Assembly: GCA_009903405.1 (NCBI GenBank)
Contig: PRCZ01000008.1
Location: 1-44,996 of the forward strand
Reading direction: 5' to 3'
DNA length: 44,996 bases
DNA from: Candidatus Methanophaga sp. AG-394-G06
GTDB taxonomy: Archaea; Halobacteriota; Syntropharchaeia; Alkanophagales; Methanospirareceae
The first letter of the stretch is position 1. Each line of letters opens with the position of its first letter. Below the pieces are notes generated by a model. That model ran no database searches, had not been told where the DNA came from, and saw only the letters and a list, made by a program, of their open reading frames with translations. This document shows positions 1 through 7,595 of this stretch, one piece after another. Both the position numbers and the translations under genes were made by a program.

Positions 1-15
1 AAGAAAAACACAAAT

Positions 16-92
16 GTTCTTTTGGTAAAGCTTTTCTTTTTAAGAAAAGGTTTGTGGAAATCTGTGTAATCTTGTGGTTATAAAAAGTAGCT
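16..92 (+). repeat. Long dispersed repeat, copy 1 (77 bp)
   Basis: This 77-bp block recurs at 42344-42420 with a single mismatch, by direct reading. It begins with TTGGTAAAGC, contains an 8-bp hairpin (CTTTTCTT at 31-38 and AAGAAAAG at 42-49, loop TTT) and ends in an ATCTTGTGG-type unit. It lies just past the 3' end of the minus-strand dehydrogenase gene, where the hairpin could also act in termination. No transposase is linked to it. Confidence 0.85.
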
Positions 93-117
93 AAAGAAAA
101 AACAATCCAAAAATGAC

Positions 118-1248
118 CTAGCCGCTCATCTTCATCTCACTAACAATCGCATTGCCGACCTCGCTCATCTTCGAGTTACCGCCGAGATCATACGTTCTCA
201 CCTTCCCTTCACGCAGGACCGTTTCAATTGCATTAATAACTTTTTCTGATGCGCTCTTCTCGCCAACAGACTCTAAAAGCATAGCACCAGCCCAAATAGT
301 CGCTATCGGATTTGAAACGCCTTTACCCTTATATTTCGGCGCTGAGCCATGAATAGGCTCGAACATGGATACGCCATCGGGATTGATGTTCCCGCCAGGA
401 GCAAGACCCAAACCGCCCTGTATCATCGCACCGAGGTCGGTGATAATATCGCCAAACATGTTCGGAGCGACAATGACCTGATACCATTCGGGATTCTTAA
501 CGAGCCACATGCATAGTGCATCGACGAAATTGAAATCGGTCTCTATCTCCGGATATCCATGTGCAACTTCGGTGAACACTTCACGCCAGAACCCGTAGCC
601 GTGCGTTAGCACGTTCGCCTTATCCACACTCGTCACCTTGTTCTTACCCTGCGCGCGCGCAAGCTCAAAGGCATACTTCATCACTCGCTCGCAGCCCTCT
701 CGCGTCAGGATACCTATTTGATACGCAAGCTCATCCGAATCTGTCTCGATGTCCAATCCGAACTTAACTTGGTATCGTTCACGTACAATTTCCAACTTCT
801 CGCTCTTCTTCCTGCCTTTTACCCTACCGCCAATGCCGACATAGAAATCCTCGGTATTCTCTCGTACCACAGTGAAATCTATATCCGCAGGACCCTTACC
901 GGCAAGAGGGGTAGGAACGCCGTCCAGAAGCTTCACTGGTCGTAAGTTCACGTATTGGTCGAAATAGAACCGCATATTGAGCAATATACCCTGCTCTAAG
1001 ACGCCGGTATCTACTCGCGGGTCGCCAATGCATCCGAAATATATCGTGTCATACTGCTCCAATTCCTTCAACGTATCCTCATTTATTAACTCGCCTGTAC
1101 TTAGATAATGCTCTGCTCCATGTGTATATTCAACCCACTCGAGCTCAAAATTCTCGAGCTCCGAAACCGCATCAAGCACCTTCACGCCTTCGCTTATTAT
1201 CTCTGGCCCTATCCCATCGCCACGGATTACCGCAATATTATGCTTCAT
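118..1248 (-). CDS. leuB: Isopropylmalate / D-malate dehydrogenase-family enzyme
   Basis: A 376-aa NAD-dependent beta-decarboxylating dehydrogenase. The N-terminus has the family glycine-rich start ([11 protein letters not shown]). The active-site region [10 protein letters not shown]...[10 protein letters not shown] is followed by the metal-site segment [11 protein letters not shown] and the nucleotide-binding segment EPIHGSAP...NPIATIWAG. In the family these enzymes oxidise and decarboxylate 3-isopropylmalate (leucine synthesis), D-malate or tartrate. The VRENTEDFY loop and the FDQYVNLRP segment resemble the DmlA/TtuC branch at least as much as classical LeuB, so the substrate is open and the symbol is provisional. 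The gene is monocistronic, flanked by dispersed repeats at 16-92 and 1273-1318, with no leucine genes adjacent. Family confidence is high, substrate confidence moderate. Confidence 0.85.
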   Translation of the reverse strand: MKHNIAVIRGDGIGPEIISEGVKVLDAVSELENFELEWVEYTHGAEHYLSTGELINEDTLKELEQYDTIYFGCIGDPRVDTGVLEQGILLNMRFYFDQYVNLRPVKLLDGVPTPLAGKGPADIDFTVVRENTEDFYVGIGGRVKGRKKSEKLEIVRERYQVKFGLDIETDSDELAYQIGILTREGCERVMKYAFELARAQGKNKVTSVDKANVLTHGYGFWREVFTEVAHGYPEIETDFNFVDALCMWLVKNPEWYQVIVAPNMFGDIITDLGAMIQGGLGLAPGGNINPDGVSMFEPIHGSAPKYKGKGVSNPIATIWAGAMLLESVGEKSASEKVINAIETVLREGKVRTYDLGGNSKMSEVGNAIVSEMKMSG

Positions 1249-1272
1249 TTTTCTTTATAAATAAACTATAAT

Positions 1273-1318
1273 TTTTCTTTGGTAAAGCTTTTAAAACTTT
1301 TTGAAAGAAAGGTTTTAT
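1273..1318 (+). repeat. Short hairpin repeat (TTTGGTAAAGCTTT family)
   Basis: The core TCTTTGGTAAAGCTTTT is followed by a short hairpin (CTTT...GAAAG) and GGTTTTAT. Related copies lie at 20345-20391, 26083-26117, 27632-27672 and, inverted, 41436-41469. The first half of the 77-bp repeats at 16 and 42344 matches too. It sits between the dehydrogenase and the beta-helix protein gene, both on the minus strand. Confidence 0.7.
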
Positions 1319-1380
1319 GGCATCAATTCTGGCAATTCCGTTTCGGCATCATCTTTATAGCTTTGTGTTCTTTCTTATTC

Positions 1381-1418
1381 CCAATTCGTAATTCATAATT
1401 CCTAATTCGTAATTCCTT
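1381..1418. repeat. AATTC-rich short tandem repeat
   Basis: Tandem AATTCGT / AATTCAT / AATTCCT units run through this gap. An inverted relative (GAATTAAGAATTATGAATTA) occurs at 3095-3118 beyond the radical SAM remnant. Such AATTC arrays look like small dispersed elements; no function can be read from the sequence. Confidence 0.5.
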
Positions 1419-1428
1419 TTCCTTTCCT

Positions 1429-2337
1429 TCACACTGCATATCCCGCATAAGTTAATGCAAGCATACCCGAGATTCCGAACCGTGCGAGCAGTGCCAAATC
1501 ATCCGTTTCTAGTTTCCGTTCTATAACCGGCGGAATAGGCTTTGTCCTTCTGCAAATAATCCGTCCGCCAATCATTTTAGCACCCACAAAACCTTTACAA
1601 TTGCCTTTTACAAATACACGCCCTTTCCTCAGCTCTATACCCAGGAACTCCGCGGCATCGCCCAATAAAATCACTTCGCCGCCATTTAGCAATGCCGCAG
1701 CGTTCATACCTGCATCCCCCTCCACTATTACAGTACCTTTCCGCATCAATATGCCAACGCTTATACCTACATCTCCCTCTACACGCACCTTCGCCTCCTT
1801 CATACATCGTGCAGCGAGCGTATCCCGCAATATCCTATCCCTAAGAAGCAGTTCCCCATTCTTAAACACGTTAGGCTCACATAGCCCGTGCCATTCTTCC
1901 GGGTGGTGCAAGAGCCAAGTTATCGAAACAAATTTCTTATAACCTTCCAGATCGGACGTTACCTGCACCACATTGCCAAGCGGTTCTTTAACTTCGCCTT
2001 TAACGTATATAGCGCCAGAAAGCATACTCAATCCGAGATGAGAGCCGGCATTCCCAGCTACTATTATAGAGCCCACTTCTGTCAGCTCTTTACCACTACC
2101 GCCAAAATAAACAAGGTCCACACCCAAGCTCGAACCAACTCGCGTGCCCACATCGCCCTTGATCTGCACGTCTTCACCGCTTTTCAGTGTCTCCACTACC
2201 TTTTCATATGTATAATTCGTGCCGGACTGCGAAGGGATTGCATCAGTAGGATTGAGCTTTGCTCCTTTATGGTGCCAGATGAAGTTATATGTGAAGTCAC
2301 CAATGCAGTTTTGTGGTGAACTTAGTTTCAGGTCCAT
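1429..2337 (-). CDS. GXGXG-motif beta-helix protein (FwdC/GltB-C-like)
   Basis: About 302 aa starting at the ATG at 2337; the longer open frame begins in repeat-derived sequence. Recurrent beta-helix turns are visible: GDVGTRVGSSLGVD, GNAGSHLGLSMLSG, GDVGISVGILMRKG, GDAGMNAAALLNGG, GDAAEFLGIELRKG and GNCKGFVGAKMIGG. This is the GXGXG fold shared by the C-terminal domain of glutamate synthase and subunit C of formylmethanofuran dehydrogenase (FwdC/FmdC). In FwdC the fold is structural or scaffolding. A central insert (about residues 140-180) interrupts the repeats, and no other fwd genes are adjacent, so a free-standing paralogue is likelier than the real FwdC. No clear Shine-Dalgarno precedes the start; AT-rich TATATATA lies just upstream. 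Confidence 0.65.
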   Translation of the reverse strand: MDLKLSSPQNCIGDFTYNFIWHHKGAKLNPTDAIPSQSGTNYTYEKVVETLKSGEDVQIKGDVGTRVGSSLGVDLVYFGGSGKELTEVGSIIVAGNAGSHLGLSMLSGAIYVKGEVKEPLGNVVQVTSDLEGYKKFVSITWLLHHPEEWHGLCEPNVFKNGELLLRDRILRDTLAARCMKEAKVRVEGDVGISVGILMRKGTVIVEGDAGMNAAALLNGGEVILLGDAAEFLGIELRKGRVFVKGNCKGFVGAKMIGGRIICRRTKPIPPVIERKLETDDLALLARFGISGMLALTYAGYAV

Positions 2338-2381
2338 AGAGATATATATAACAGTTCTTGTATTTGTATTGCGTATCTTAA

Positions 2382-2507
2382 AAACCACGAGATTCCACAA
2401 GATTAACACAAGAAATTAGGGTTAATAGAAATGGGATAGCCAATAGTTTATTAAAACCCGATACATATTATTGTTTTCTCGTGGAAATCTGTGTAATCTT
2501 GTGGTTT
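2382..2507. repeat. Inverted pair of ATCTTGTGG-type repeats
   Basis: The left arm (2382-2413) reads CCACGAGATTCCACAAGATT then AACACAAG. The right arm (2478-2507) is the inverse type, CGTGGAAATCTGTGTAATCT then TGTGG. They flank about 65 bp of AT-rich sequence. The same unit occurs inside the repeats at 16 and 42344, at 42262-42290 (inverted), and in degenerate form at 13231-13260 and 18549-18576. The pair separates the beta-helix gene from the radical SAM remnant and may form a long imperfect hairpin. Confidence 0.65.
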
Positions 2508-2556
2508 GCTAAGCAAATACCATTTCTTTAAAACACTATCAAAGAAATAATATGAC

Positions 2557-3092
2557 ATGGACTGCAAATTACGCGAGCTGGGATTTGAACAAGGAAGTTG
2601 TAATGTATTTGATTTTACGACTGGGCGGGAGCAAACAGCTTGTGAAGCCACACTCAAATATGAAGGGGGGATCCCATACCGGTTGATAAATGCAATCTTT
2701 CTTTCACGGCCTGAGCATTATCTCTCTGTTTACCAGTCTGGCTGCAACCTCAGATGTAAAAAATGTCACTCGTGGCAGTTTACTCAAAATGCGGTAGGCG
2801 AGTGGAGGTCTCCACATGATATAGCTAAGGAGGTCGTGCGATACATGAATGAATACGAAATAACATTTGTACGGCGCGAGCACGCAACGAGTTGGCACGC
2901 ACATGAGCTTTCTTCCCGGCGTATAAGATGAGCGAGGTACCACCTCCTGATCTATGGCAGATAATAGATGCTTATACTGCTGCAAAGGATGCCGGCTTGA
3001 GAAAGGTCAAATTGGGGAATGCCCATTTATTCGTGAAGACACGTGAAGAATACGAGACATTGGAAAAAATCGCAGGAGAAGAGAGTTTCTAA
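2557..3092 (+). pseudogene. Truncated/disrupted radical SAM protein
   Basis: The first frame (2557-2931, 124 aa) contains a radical SAM cluster motif CNLRCKKC (CxxxCxxC) in the context YQSGCNLRCKKCHSWQFTQ and ends ASWHAHELSSRRIR. The second frame (2928-3092, 54 aa) overlaps it by ATGA and reads like the tail of the same family (QIIDAYTAAKDAGLRKVKLG...). Family members usually run 300 residues or more with a full TIM barrel; here most of the barrel is missing and the frame changes. That fits an internal deletion leaving N- and C-terminal stubs. The alternative, two separate short proteins, is less likely because no intact catalytic core remains. ATCTTGTGG-type and AATTC repeats border it. Confidence 0.6.
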
Positions 3093-3243
3093 ATGAGGAA
3101 TTAAGAATTATGAATTACAGATTTACTAGTGGTTATTTAAAGTTGCATGGCATAATCAATTAACAGGGTTACATCAATAGAGGAGCGGCTGATGGTGGTA
3201 TACGAGCACGGCCGTATATTTAATATTCAGGGGGCGATAAGAG
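3093..3243. other. Intergenic gap with AATTC repeat
   Basis: This stretch holds the inverted AATTC-type repeat (3095-3118). The rest is AT-rich and leads into the next gene. No RNA gene or clear TATA box stands out. Confidence 0.4.
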
Positions 3244-4113
3244 ATGAAGAATATGATTTCTTCGGACGAGGGAGAGGTGCTACGGAATCGCAAGGAATTC
3301 GAAGCGGAATATATCGCATGGGTAGAGAACGCAGCAAAGGAGATTGCGGAAACGTTAAAGACGCTCGACATCAGTAAAATAAGCGAAATCATGGAATTTT
3401 ACGATAACATAGCGGGGCTTCCTGCTTCGATGCATCAGCCGCTGGATAGCGAAGAGAAACAGAGAGTCGAAGAACTCATTGGTAAAGATCGTCTCAAAGA
3501 TACGATTGTGCTAAAAAACCAAGCTCTTATTTTCGCACCTTCTATCTTAGTACCTTCTTCCACGTTTTTAGATTATGGCACGGCAATGCATCGTCGATTT
3601 TTCCTGCGGGGCTTCTGGTTCTCAATCCTAGCATTAAACGATGCGTATCTCAAATCCGCGTCTGAACTCATGCTTAAATACATATTCGAGCACGAACTTA
3701 CTCAGGGCGAACTATACAAAGAATTAGCAGAGCTTCAGATCGGAAATATCGGCTCTGAGATAAAAGGTGCAGTCCATGAAGAAGCGCGTATTAAAGCGAT
3801 GCGGCAGTCGGCAATTTCAGAAGACGAAGTAGAACGCGAAAGGCAATTGATACTAACCCTCGCCACGGAATATCCGGTGGTCCCCGTGCAGTTCGCATCG
3901 GCATCGCTTTTCATGTACTTAGAAGAGAATTGGGAAGAGCTAAAGCAGTTTGGAGTCCCCAGCCAGAACGAAAAGGAAAAGAAATTGGAACCAGAAACCA
4001 AAAGAATCAGTGATTGGGCTGATTTCGCCCGTAACTTATTTGTATTATTTCTGAATGCATTAAAAAAAGAGATGACCATGACCGGGGTAGAATATGGTGC
4101 TGGAATAGTATAA
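3244..4113 (+). CDS. Uncharacterised soluble protein (289 aa)
   Basis: I do not recognise this protein. It is mostly helical and charged, with a hydrophobic centre (LDYGTAMHRRFFLRGFWFSI at about residues 114-133) and a basic/acidic linker near 240-255 (NEKEKKLEPETKR). No signal peptide, membrane segment of convincing length, metal-binding cysteine set or nucleotide motif is visible. A HELTQGE string near residue 155 is not a HExxH protease motif because the second histidine is absent. An ATG at 3244 opens the frame and a second ATG at 3253 is possible. It lies upstream of the tRNase Z gene on the same strand with about 35 bp between stop and start, so co-transcription is possible. Codon use matches its neighbours. 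Confidence 0.6.
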   Translation: MKNMISSDEGEVLRNRKEFEAEYIAWVENAAKEIAETLKTLDISKISEIMEFYDNIAGLPASMHQPLDSEEKQRVEELIGKDRLKDTIVLKNQALIFAPSILVPSSTFLDYGTAMHRRFFLRGFWFSILALNDAYLKSASELMLKYIFEHELTQGELYKELAELQIGNIGSEIKGAVHEEARIKAMRQSAISEDEVERERQLILTLATEYPVVPVQFASASLFMYLEENWEELKQFGVPSQNEKEKKLEPETKRISDWADFARNLFVLFLNALKKEMTMTGVEYGAGIV

Positions 4114-4148
4114 CATCAATTATAATGTATAACCCCCTTTTGTTCTGT

Positions 4149-5072
4149 ATGCTGCGAATAACATTTTTAGGAACCGGCGGCTCAACACCTACGCCGAACA
4201 GGAATCCGTCTGCGATAGCGGTGAATAGAGAAGGCGAGTTAATACTATTTGATTGTGGAGAAGGAGCGCAGCAGCAGATGATGCGTGCAAAGAGTGGCAT
4301 GAAGATAACTTCCATCTTCATCTCGCATTTCCATGCCGATCATGTGCTTGGTATCCCGGGTTTATTACAGACAATGGCGTTGCAAGATAGACAAGAGCCT
4401 TTAGAGATATACGGACCCAAGCAGGTGGATAAATTCTTATACCATCTCCTTGCCCTGGGCTATGCGGGAAAGAATTTTGAAGTGAAAGCGATAGAACTGC
4501 GGCCGGGCGATGTAGTAAGAAGAGCGGGGTATGAGATAAGAGTGATAAAAACGGTGCACACTATACTAAGTATAGGATACGTGTTAGAAGAGGATATGCG
4601 ACCCGGGAGGTTCAATAGAGAAAGAGCAATAGAGCTAGGCATAAAACCGGGCCCTTTATTTTCTAAGCTTCAATCAGGGCGTTCCATTTCACTGGATGGA
4701 AAGGAGATAAGACCTGAGCAAGTCGTAGGGCCACCAAGACCAGGCAGGAAAATTGTCTATACCGGAGATACGAGACCTTGTGATAGCGTAATAGAGGCGA
4801 GTGAGAACGCGGATTTATTAATTCACGATAGCACCCTATCAGAGGAGACGAAAGAATATGCGATTAATTACATGCATTCAACGGCATTAGAAGCTGCGGA
4901 AGTGGCGAAAAAAGCATCTGTAAGAAAACTCATCTTAACACATATCAGCGCGCGATATTCTGATCCGGGCGGAGCAAGTAAATTGGAAGAAGAAGCACGG
5001 AGCATGTTTGAGAATACCGAAGTCGCGAAAGATTTAATGACTGAGGAAGTAGGATATAGAGAGGGGGAGTGA
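4149..5072 (+). CDS. rnz: Ribonuclease Z (tRNA 3'-endonuclease)
   Basis: A metallo-beta-lactamase-fold tRNase Z that cuts tRNA precursors after the discriminator base. Starting at ATG 4149 the protein (307 aa) opens MLRITFLGTGGSTPT, the family-typical beginning; the frame extends to ATG 4125 but the extra eight residues look spurious. Visible motifs are the zinc motif HFHADH (H60, H62, D64, H65), the histidine in VKTVHTILSIGY, the metal-bridging Asp in YTGDTRP, HDSTLSEE and a late histidine in LTHISARYSD. Full length for the short archaeal/bacterial form. Its stop codon abuts the 3' end of the RNase P RNA gene on the opposite strand. Both ends of tRNA maturation are therefore encoded tail to tail. 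Confidence 0.95.
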   Translation: MLRITFLGTGGSTPTPNRNPSAIAVNREGELILFDCGEGAQQQMMRAKSGMKITSIFISHFHADHVLGIPGLLQTMALQDRQEPLEIYGPKQVDKFLYHLLALGYAGKNFEVKAIELRPGDVVRRAGYEIRVIKTVHTILSIGYVLEEDMRPGRFNRERAIELGIKPGPLFSKLQSGRSISLDGKEIRPEQVVGPPRPGRKIVYTGDTRPCDSVIEASENADLLIHDSTLSEETKEYAINYMHSTALEAAEVAKKASVRKLILTHISARYSDPGGASKLEEEARSMFENTEVAKDLMTEEVGYREGE

Positions 5073-5333
5073 GGAGAGTAAGCCCCCTTCTGTTTCCGCG
5101 GCATTTATCTTTGCGCCCTATTTTGGCTTGCACCCACGAGGTTGGTCGATTCCATCCGCAACCATACGACTTCATCCTTTCGGAATCATCACATTAGTAT
5201 GGTACGGTACCGTTTCTATACCAGAGCCAAGACTCTCGCCTTATGCCCTCTCGGCATTCGTGTTCTTATGGTGGGGGGACTTTCCTCAGCCTTCTACGAA
5301 CGAAGGCCGGCAGCCGCCCTTCCTCTCTCCTTA
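5071..5333 (-). ncRNA. rnpB: RNase P RNA
   Basis: Read on the minus strand, this stretch contains the RNase P conserved block GAGGAAAGTCC (plus-strand GGACTTTCCTC near 5277-5287). Near the 3' end it has ACAGAAGGGGGCTTA, the partner strand of the universal P4 region. The ends pair as P1: AGGAGAG at about 5325-5331 with CTCTCCT at about 5073-5079. Length of about 260 nt fits archaeal RNase P RNA, which removes tRNA 5' leaders together with proteins such as Rpp21 (encoded at 27278-27613). The 3' end overlaps the tRNase Z stop codon. Exact ends are inferred from P1. Confidence 0.9.
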
Positions 5334-5356
5334 GACAGAGATATATATTATCCTAT

Positions 5357-5366
5357 GTAAATAAAG
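5357..5366 (-). promoter_or_regulatory. Probable TATA box for rnpB
   Basis: On the minus strand this reads CTTTATTTAC, centred about 27 nt upstream of the 5' end predicted from P1 pairing. That is the usual archaeal TATA-to-start distance. A closer ATATATAT tract at 5341-5348 is too near the RNA start to be the box. Confidence 0.45.
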
Positions 5367-5387
5367 TAAGCAAATATCCCGCACCCG

Positions 5388-6488
5388 TTATCTGATAACC
5401 GGTATAATATCGCTGATTGCCCCCTTATGCACTGGTCTTTCTTTTTGATTTATTACATTTTCACGCTTTGCATAGTCCCCGCCAAATGTCCATTTCGGCT
5501 CCACACCGGTCATTATTGCCGATACCTTTGCCGTCCCATTACAACCCTCATTTATCCTCGCTCCCCAGATTACATTTGCATCCTGGTCCAGTTCGTAAGT
5601 AAGTAACTCTACAATGTCATTTGTCTCTTTCATCGTTAGGTCAGAACCACCAGTCACATGTATAAGAGCACCTTTTGCACCCCTATAATCTGCATCTAAC
5701 AGCGGATGACTGAATGCATCTTCTACCACCGCTTCGGATTTGTTCTCCGCTTTTGACGTCTCACCTACAAGCATCACTGCAACACCGCCTGCTTCCATTA
5801 CCGACTTGAGGTCCGCAAAGTCAAGATTTACCAGAGAAGGCTGTGTTATCGTCTCCGCAATACCCTGTATCGTGTCTGCAATCAAGGTATCCATGGTTTT
5901 AAACGCCTCATTTACCGGAAGATTTCCTGCATATTTTAGCAACTTGTCGTTTTCCAGCACGATAACCGTATCGGTACAATCCCTCAACTTCTTTATCCCC
6001 TCCGCTGCTTTGTCTCTTCTTCGCCTTTCCACTTCAAAGGGAAACGAGACCATCGCAACTACGATCGCACCGGCTTCCTTCGCTATTTCTGCGATAACAG
6101 GCGCAGCCCCGGTGCCTGTTCCTCCGCCCATGCCGGCAGTGAGGAACACGAAGTTTTTCCCTTCGAATAACTCCCCTAACACTTCCCGATCTAATTCCGC
6201 GGCCTTTCGCCCTACATCGGGAGCGCCACCGGATCCTAATCCGTGGGTGAGCGATTTCCCGATCAATAGCTTCCGTTCACATTCTACCGAATCCAGGTGC
6301 AGCTTGTCAGTATTTATAGCTATTCGATCAACGCCATCTAATCCGCCCAAATCCTCTAATCTACCCATAGAGTTGTTTCCCGCTCCACCAACGCCAACTA
6401 TTGCTAACCGCGGCACTCCAAACCACTCCTCGATTTCTTCGTCCATGCTTAGCCCCTCAGAACAATAACCTAACACTTTATCCATCAT
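5388..6488 (-). CDS. ftsZ: Cell division GTPase FtsZ
   Basis: A 366-aa FtsZ that polymerises with GTP into the mid-cell ring. The N-terminal nucleotide fold has VGVGGAGNNS (about 31-40), the tubulin signature GGGTGTG sits at 121-127 and the T7 synergy loop NLDFADLKSV at 221-230. These cover GTP binding and hydrolysis across the subunit interface. The C-terminus ends with a short basic tail and DIIPVIR, resembling the conserved tip by which FtsZ binds anchors. The ATG at 6488 has a purine-rich GGAAGGTGG just upstream; a second ATG follows immediately. It is transcribed divergently from the coiled-coil/PRC/CetZ-like cluster, and a palindrome and two TATA-like boxes lie between them. Which archaeal FtsZ class (1 or 2) it belongs to needs a tree. 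Confidence 0.97.
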   Translation of the reverse strand: MMDKVLGYCSEGLSMDEEIEEWFGVPRLAIVGVGGAGNNSMGRLEDLGGLDGVDRIAINTDKLHLDSVECERKLLIGKSLTHGLGSGGAPDVGRKAAELDREVLGELFEGKNFVFLTAGMGGGTGTGAAPVIAEIAKEAGAIVVAMVSFPFEVERRRRDKAAEGIKKLRDCTDTVIVLENDKLLKYAGNLPVNEAFKTMDTLIADTIQGIAETITQPSLVNLDFADLKSVMEAGGVAVMLVGETSKAENKSEAVVEDAFSHPLLDADYRGAKGALIHVTGGSDLTMKETNDIVELLTYELDQDANVIWGARINEGCNGTAKVSAIMTGVEPKWTFGGDYAKRENVINQKERPVHKGAISDIIPVIR

Positions 6489-6555
6489 TTTCCACCTTCC
6501 CCTTTTCTATTTTACTATCCCACATTTATAACTACCTCTTCTTAAGAAGGAGGGG

Positions 6556-6564
6556 CTATATAAA
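6556..6564 (-). promoter_or_regulatory. TATA box for ftsZ
   Basis: On the minus strand this reads GTTTATATAG, close to the archaeal consensus TTTATATA. Transcription would begin about 25 nt downstream, near 6530, giving a leader of roughly 40 nt that includes the ribosome-binding site GGAAGGTGG. Confidence 0.55.
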
Positions 6565-6590
6565 CTTTTCGGTTACCATCCTATAATATA

Positions 6591-6619
6591 TATAGTCTTT
6601 TAGACTAGAAAAGACTATA
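6591..6619. promoter_or_regulatory. Perfect palindrome, likely operator
   Basis: TATAGTCTTTT (6591-6601) and its exact reverse complement AAAAGACTATA (6609-6619) flank a 7-nt spacer. A plus-strand TATA-like tract (TATAATATATA, about 6582-6592) abuts it, so the palindrome covers the expected start-site region of the cluster that begins at 6680, about 30 bp from the ftsZ TATA box. That position suits a dimeric repressor acting on one or both promoters. The winged-helix gene at 10375 is one candidate regulator. Confidence 0.55.
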
Positions 6620-6679
6620 AAGAGGAATTTTAAATAAATTAGATGATATGATCCATAACTAACCTTTGATGGAGTGAAA

Positions 6680-7576
6680 ATGGTTGAAAAGTTCAATGAG
6701 CGGGCAAATGCGATAGCAAATGAATACTGGCGCTTGAAAGAGGTAACTGCGGACATAACAGATGAAGCTAGATTAGCGGAAATAGAGAAGCTATTGGAAA
6801 AAGGGATAGGGGGTAAGCTACAGGAACAATTAGCGGCAGAAGCGAAGACGCTAAGGAAAGAGAAGGAAGATAGGAGCAGTGCCTCTGAGAAACTAGAGGA
6901 ATTGAAGAAGGAAATAACAGAGCTAACAGCGGATTTAGCCCCAAATCTCGACCTCTTTGTGGATGATTTCTTCCCTTATGACAGTGAGCACGAACCGATT
7001 TCAGAGGCGTATTTCATGGCTATTACTGATATCTTTTTTGGATCGCCTCAGCCGAGTATCAAATTTAAAATAGCTGCCTTCTCTACGGATGGAATAAAAG
7101 TTAATTCAACTGACGAAAATTCACCTTTGACTATCCTGGGGTATGTAATAATGATGATTCAAGAGACAGCGAAGCACATGTTAGGCATGGAGAATATCAT
7201 AGCTAGGTGCTGTAAGCTACTCAAACAAAATGAATATGCTTTTATTGCTTTAGGGACTTTGATTAAAGAAGGAAAGGTGCTGATGCTAAAGGAGATAAAA
7301 GAGATTTCTAAAAGGGAAGATAGGGAATATAAAGAGCTGGTAAGTAGCACATATGATAAAGAATTGAGTAATGGTGTGGCGTATTTAGTGAGCGACGAAT
7401 GGGAATATAACATGGTGAAGGAATTGAGTGGCGAATATGAAGTGACGGACTTTGGCGAATGGGTGTGGCGAGTATGCAATGTCGAAGCGGGAAGGGGGGG
7501 ATGGAAAGGGAAGGGAAAAAGTATTTCATCTCCAAATTTGGATATTCATAAGATAATAAACTTTTTAAGGAGATAG
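6680..7576 (+). CDS. Uncharacterised coiled-coil protein, tubulin cluster
   Basis: I do not recognise the family. The first 95 residues or so are strongly charged and heptad-like (AEIEKLLEKGIGGKLQEQL, SSASEKLEELKKEITELTAD), predicting a coiled coil. The central part (about 100-190) is mixed and more hydrophobic; the end (GRGGWKGKGKSISSP, then DIHKIINFLRR) is basic. There is no signal peptide or membrane span, so it is probably cytosolic. The ATG at 6680 is preferred over the GTG at 6674 because GGAG at 6671-6674 then sits 5 nt upstream. It is the first gene behind the palindrome at 6591-6619 and precedes the PRC-barrel gene by about 20 bp. Together with the CetZ-like tubulin this suggests a cytoskeletal or division role, by context only. 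Confidence 0.6.
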   Translation: MVEKFNERANAIANEYWRLKEVTADITDEARLAEIEKLLEKGIGGKLQEQLAAEAKTLRKEKEDRSSASEKLEELKKEITELTADLAPNLDLFVDDFFPYDSEHEPISEAYFMAITDIFFGSPQPSIKFKIAAFSTDGIKVNSTDENSPLTILGYVIMMIQETAKHMLGMENIIARCCKLLKQNEYAFIALGTLIKEGKVLMLKEIKEISKREDREYKELVSSTYDKELSNGVAYLVSDEWEYNMVKELSGEYEVTDFGEWVWRVCNVEAGRGGWKGKGKSISSPNLDIHKIINFLRR

Positions 7577-7595
7577 TGCAAATAAAGAAGCGGGC

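Noticed and set aside
1429..2337. Calling the beta-helix protein a true FwdC subunit
   Set aside because: No other formylmethanofuran dehydrogenase genes are adjacent and an insert breaks the repeat pattern; the same fold occurs in GltB-related proteins.
3706..3730. HExxH metalloprotease motif in the 289-aa unknown protein
   Set aside because: The sequence is HELTQ, lacking the second histidine.
5740..6468. 242-codon open frame on the plus strand opposite ftsZ
   Set aside because: It is a shadow of ftsZ codon usage; the ftsZ frame has full tubulin motifs and this one has Ser/Pro-rich filler without any.
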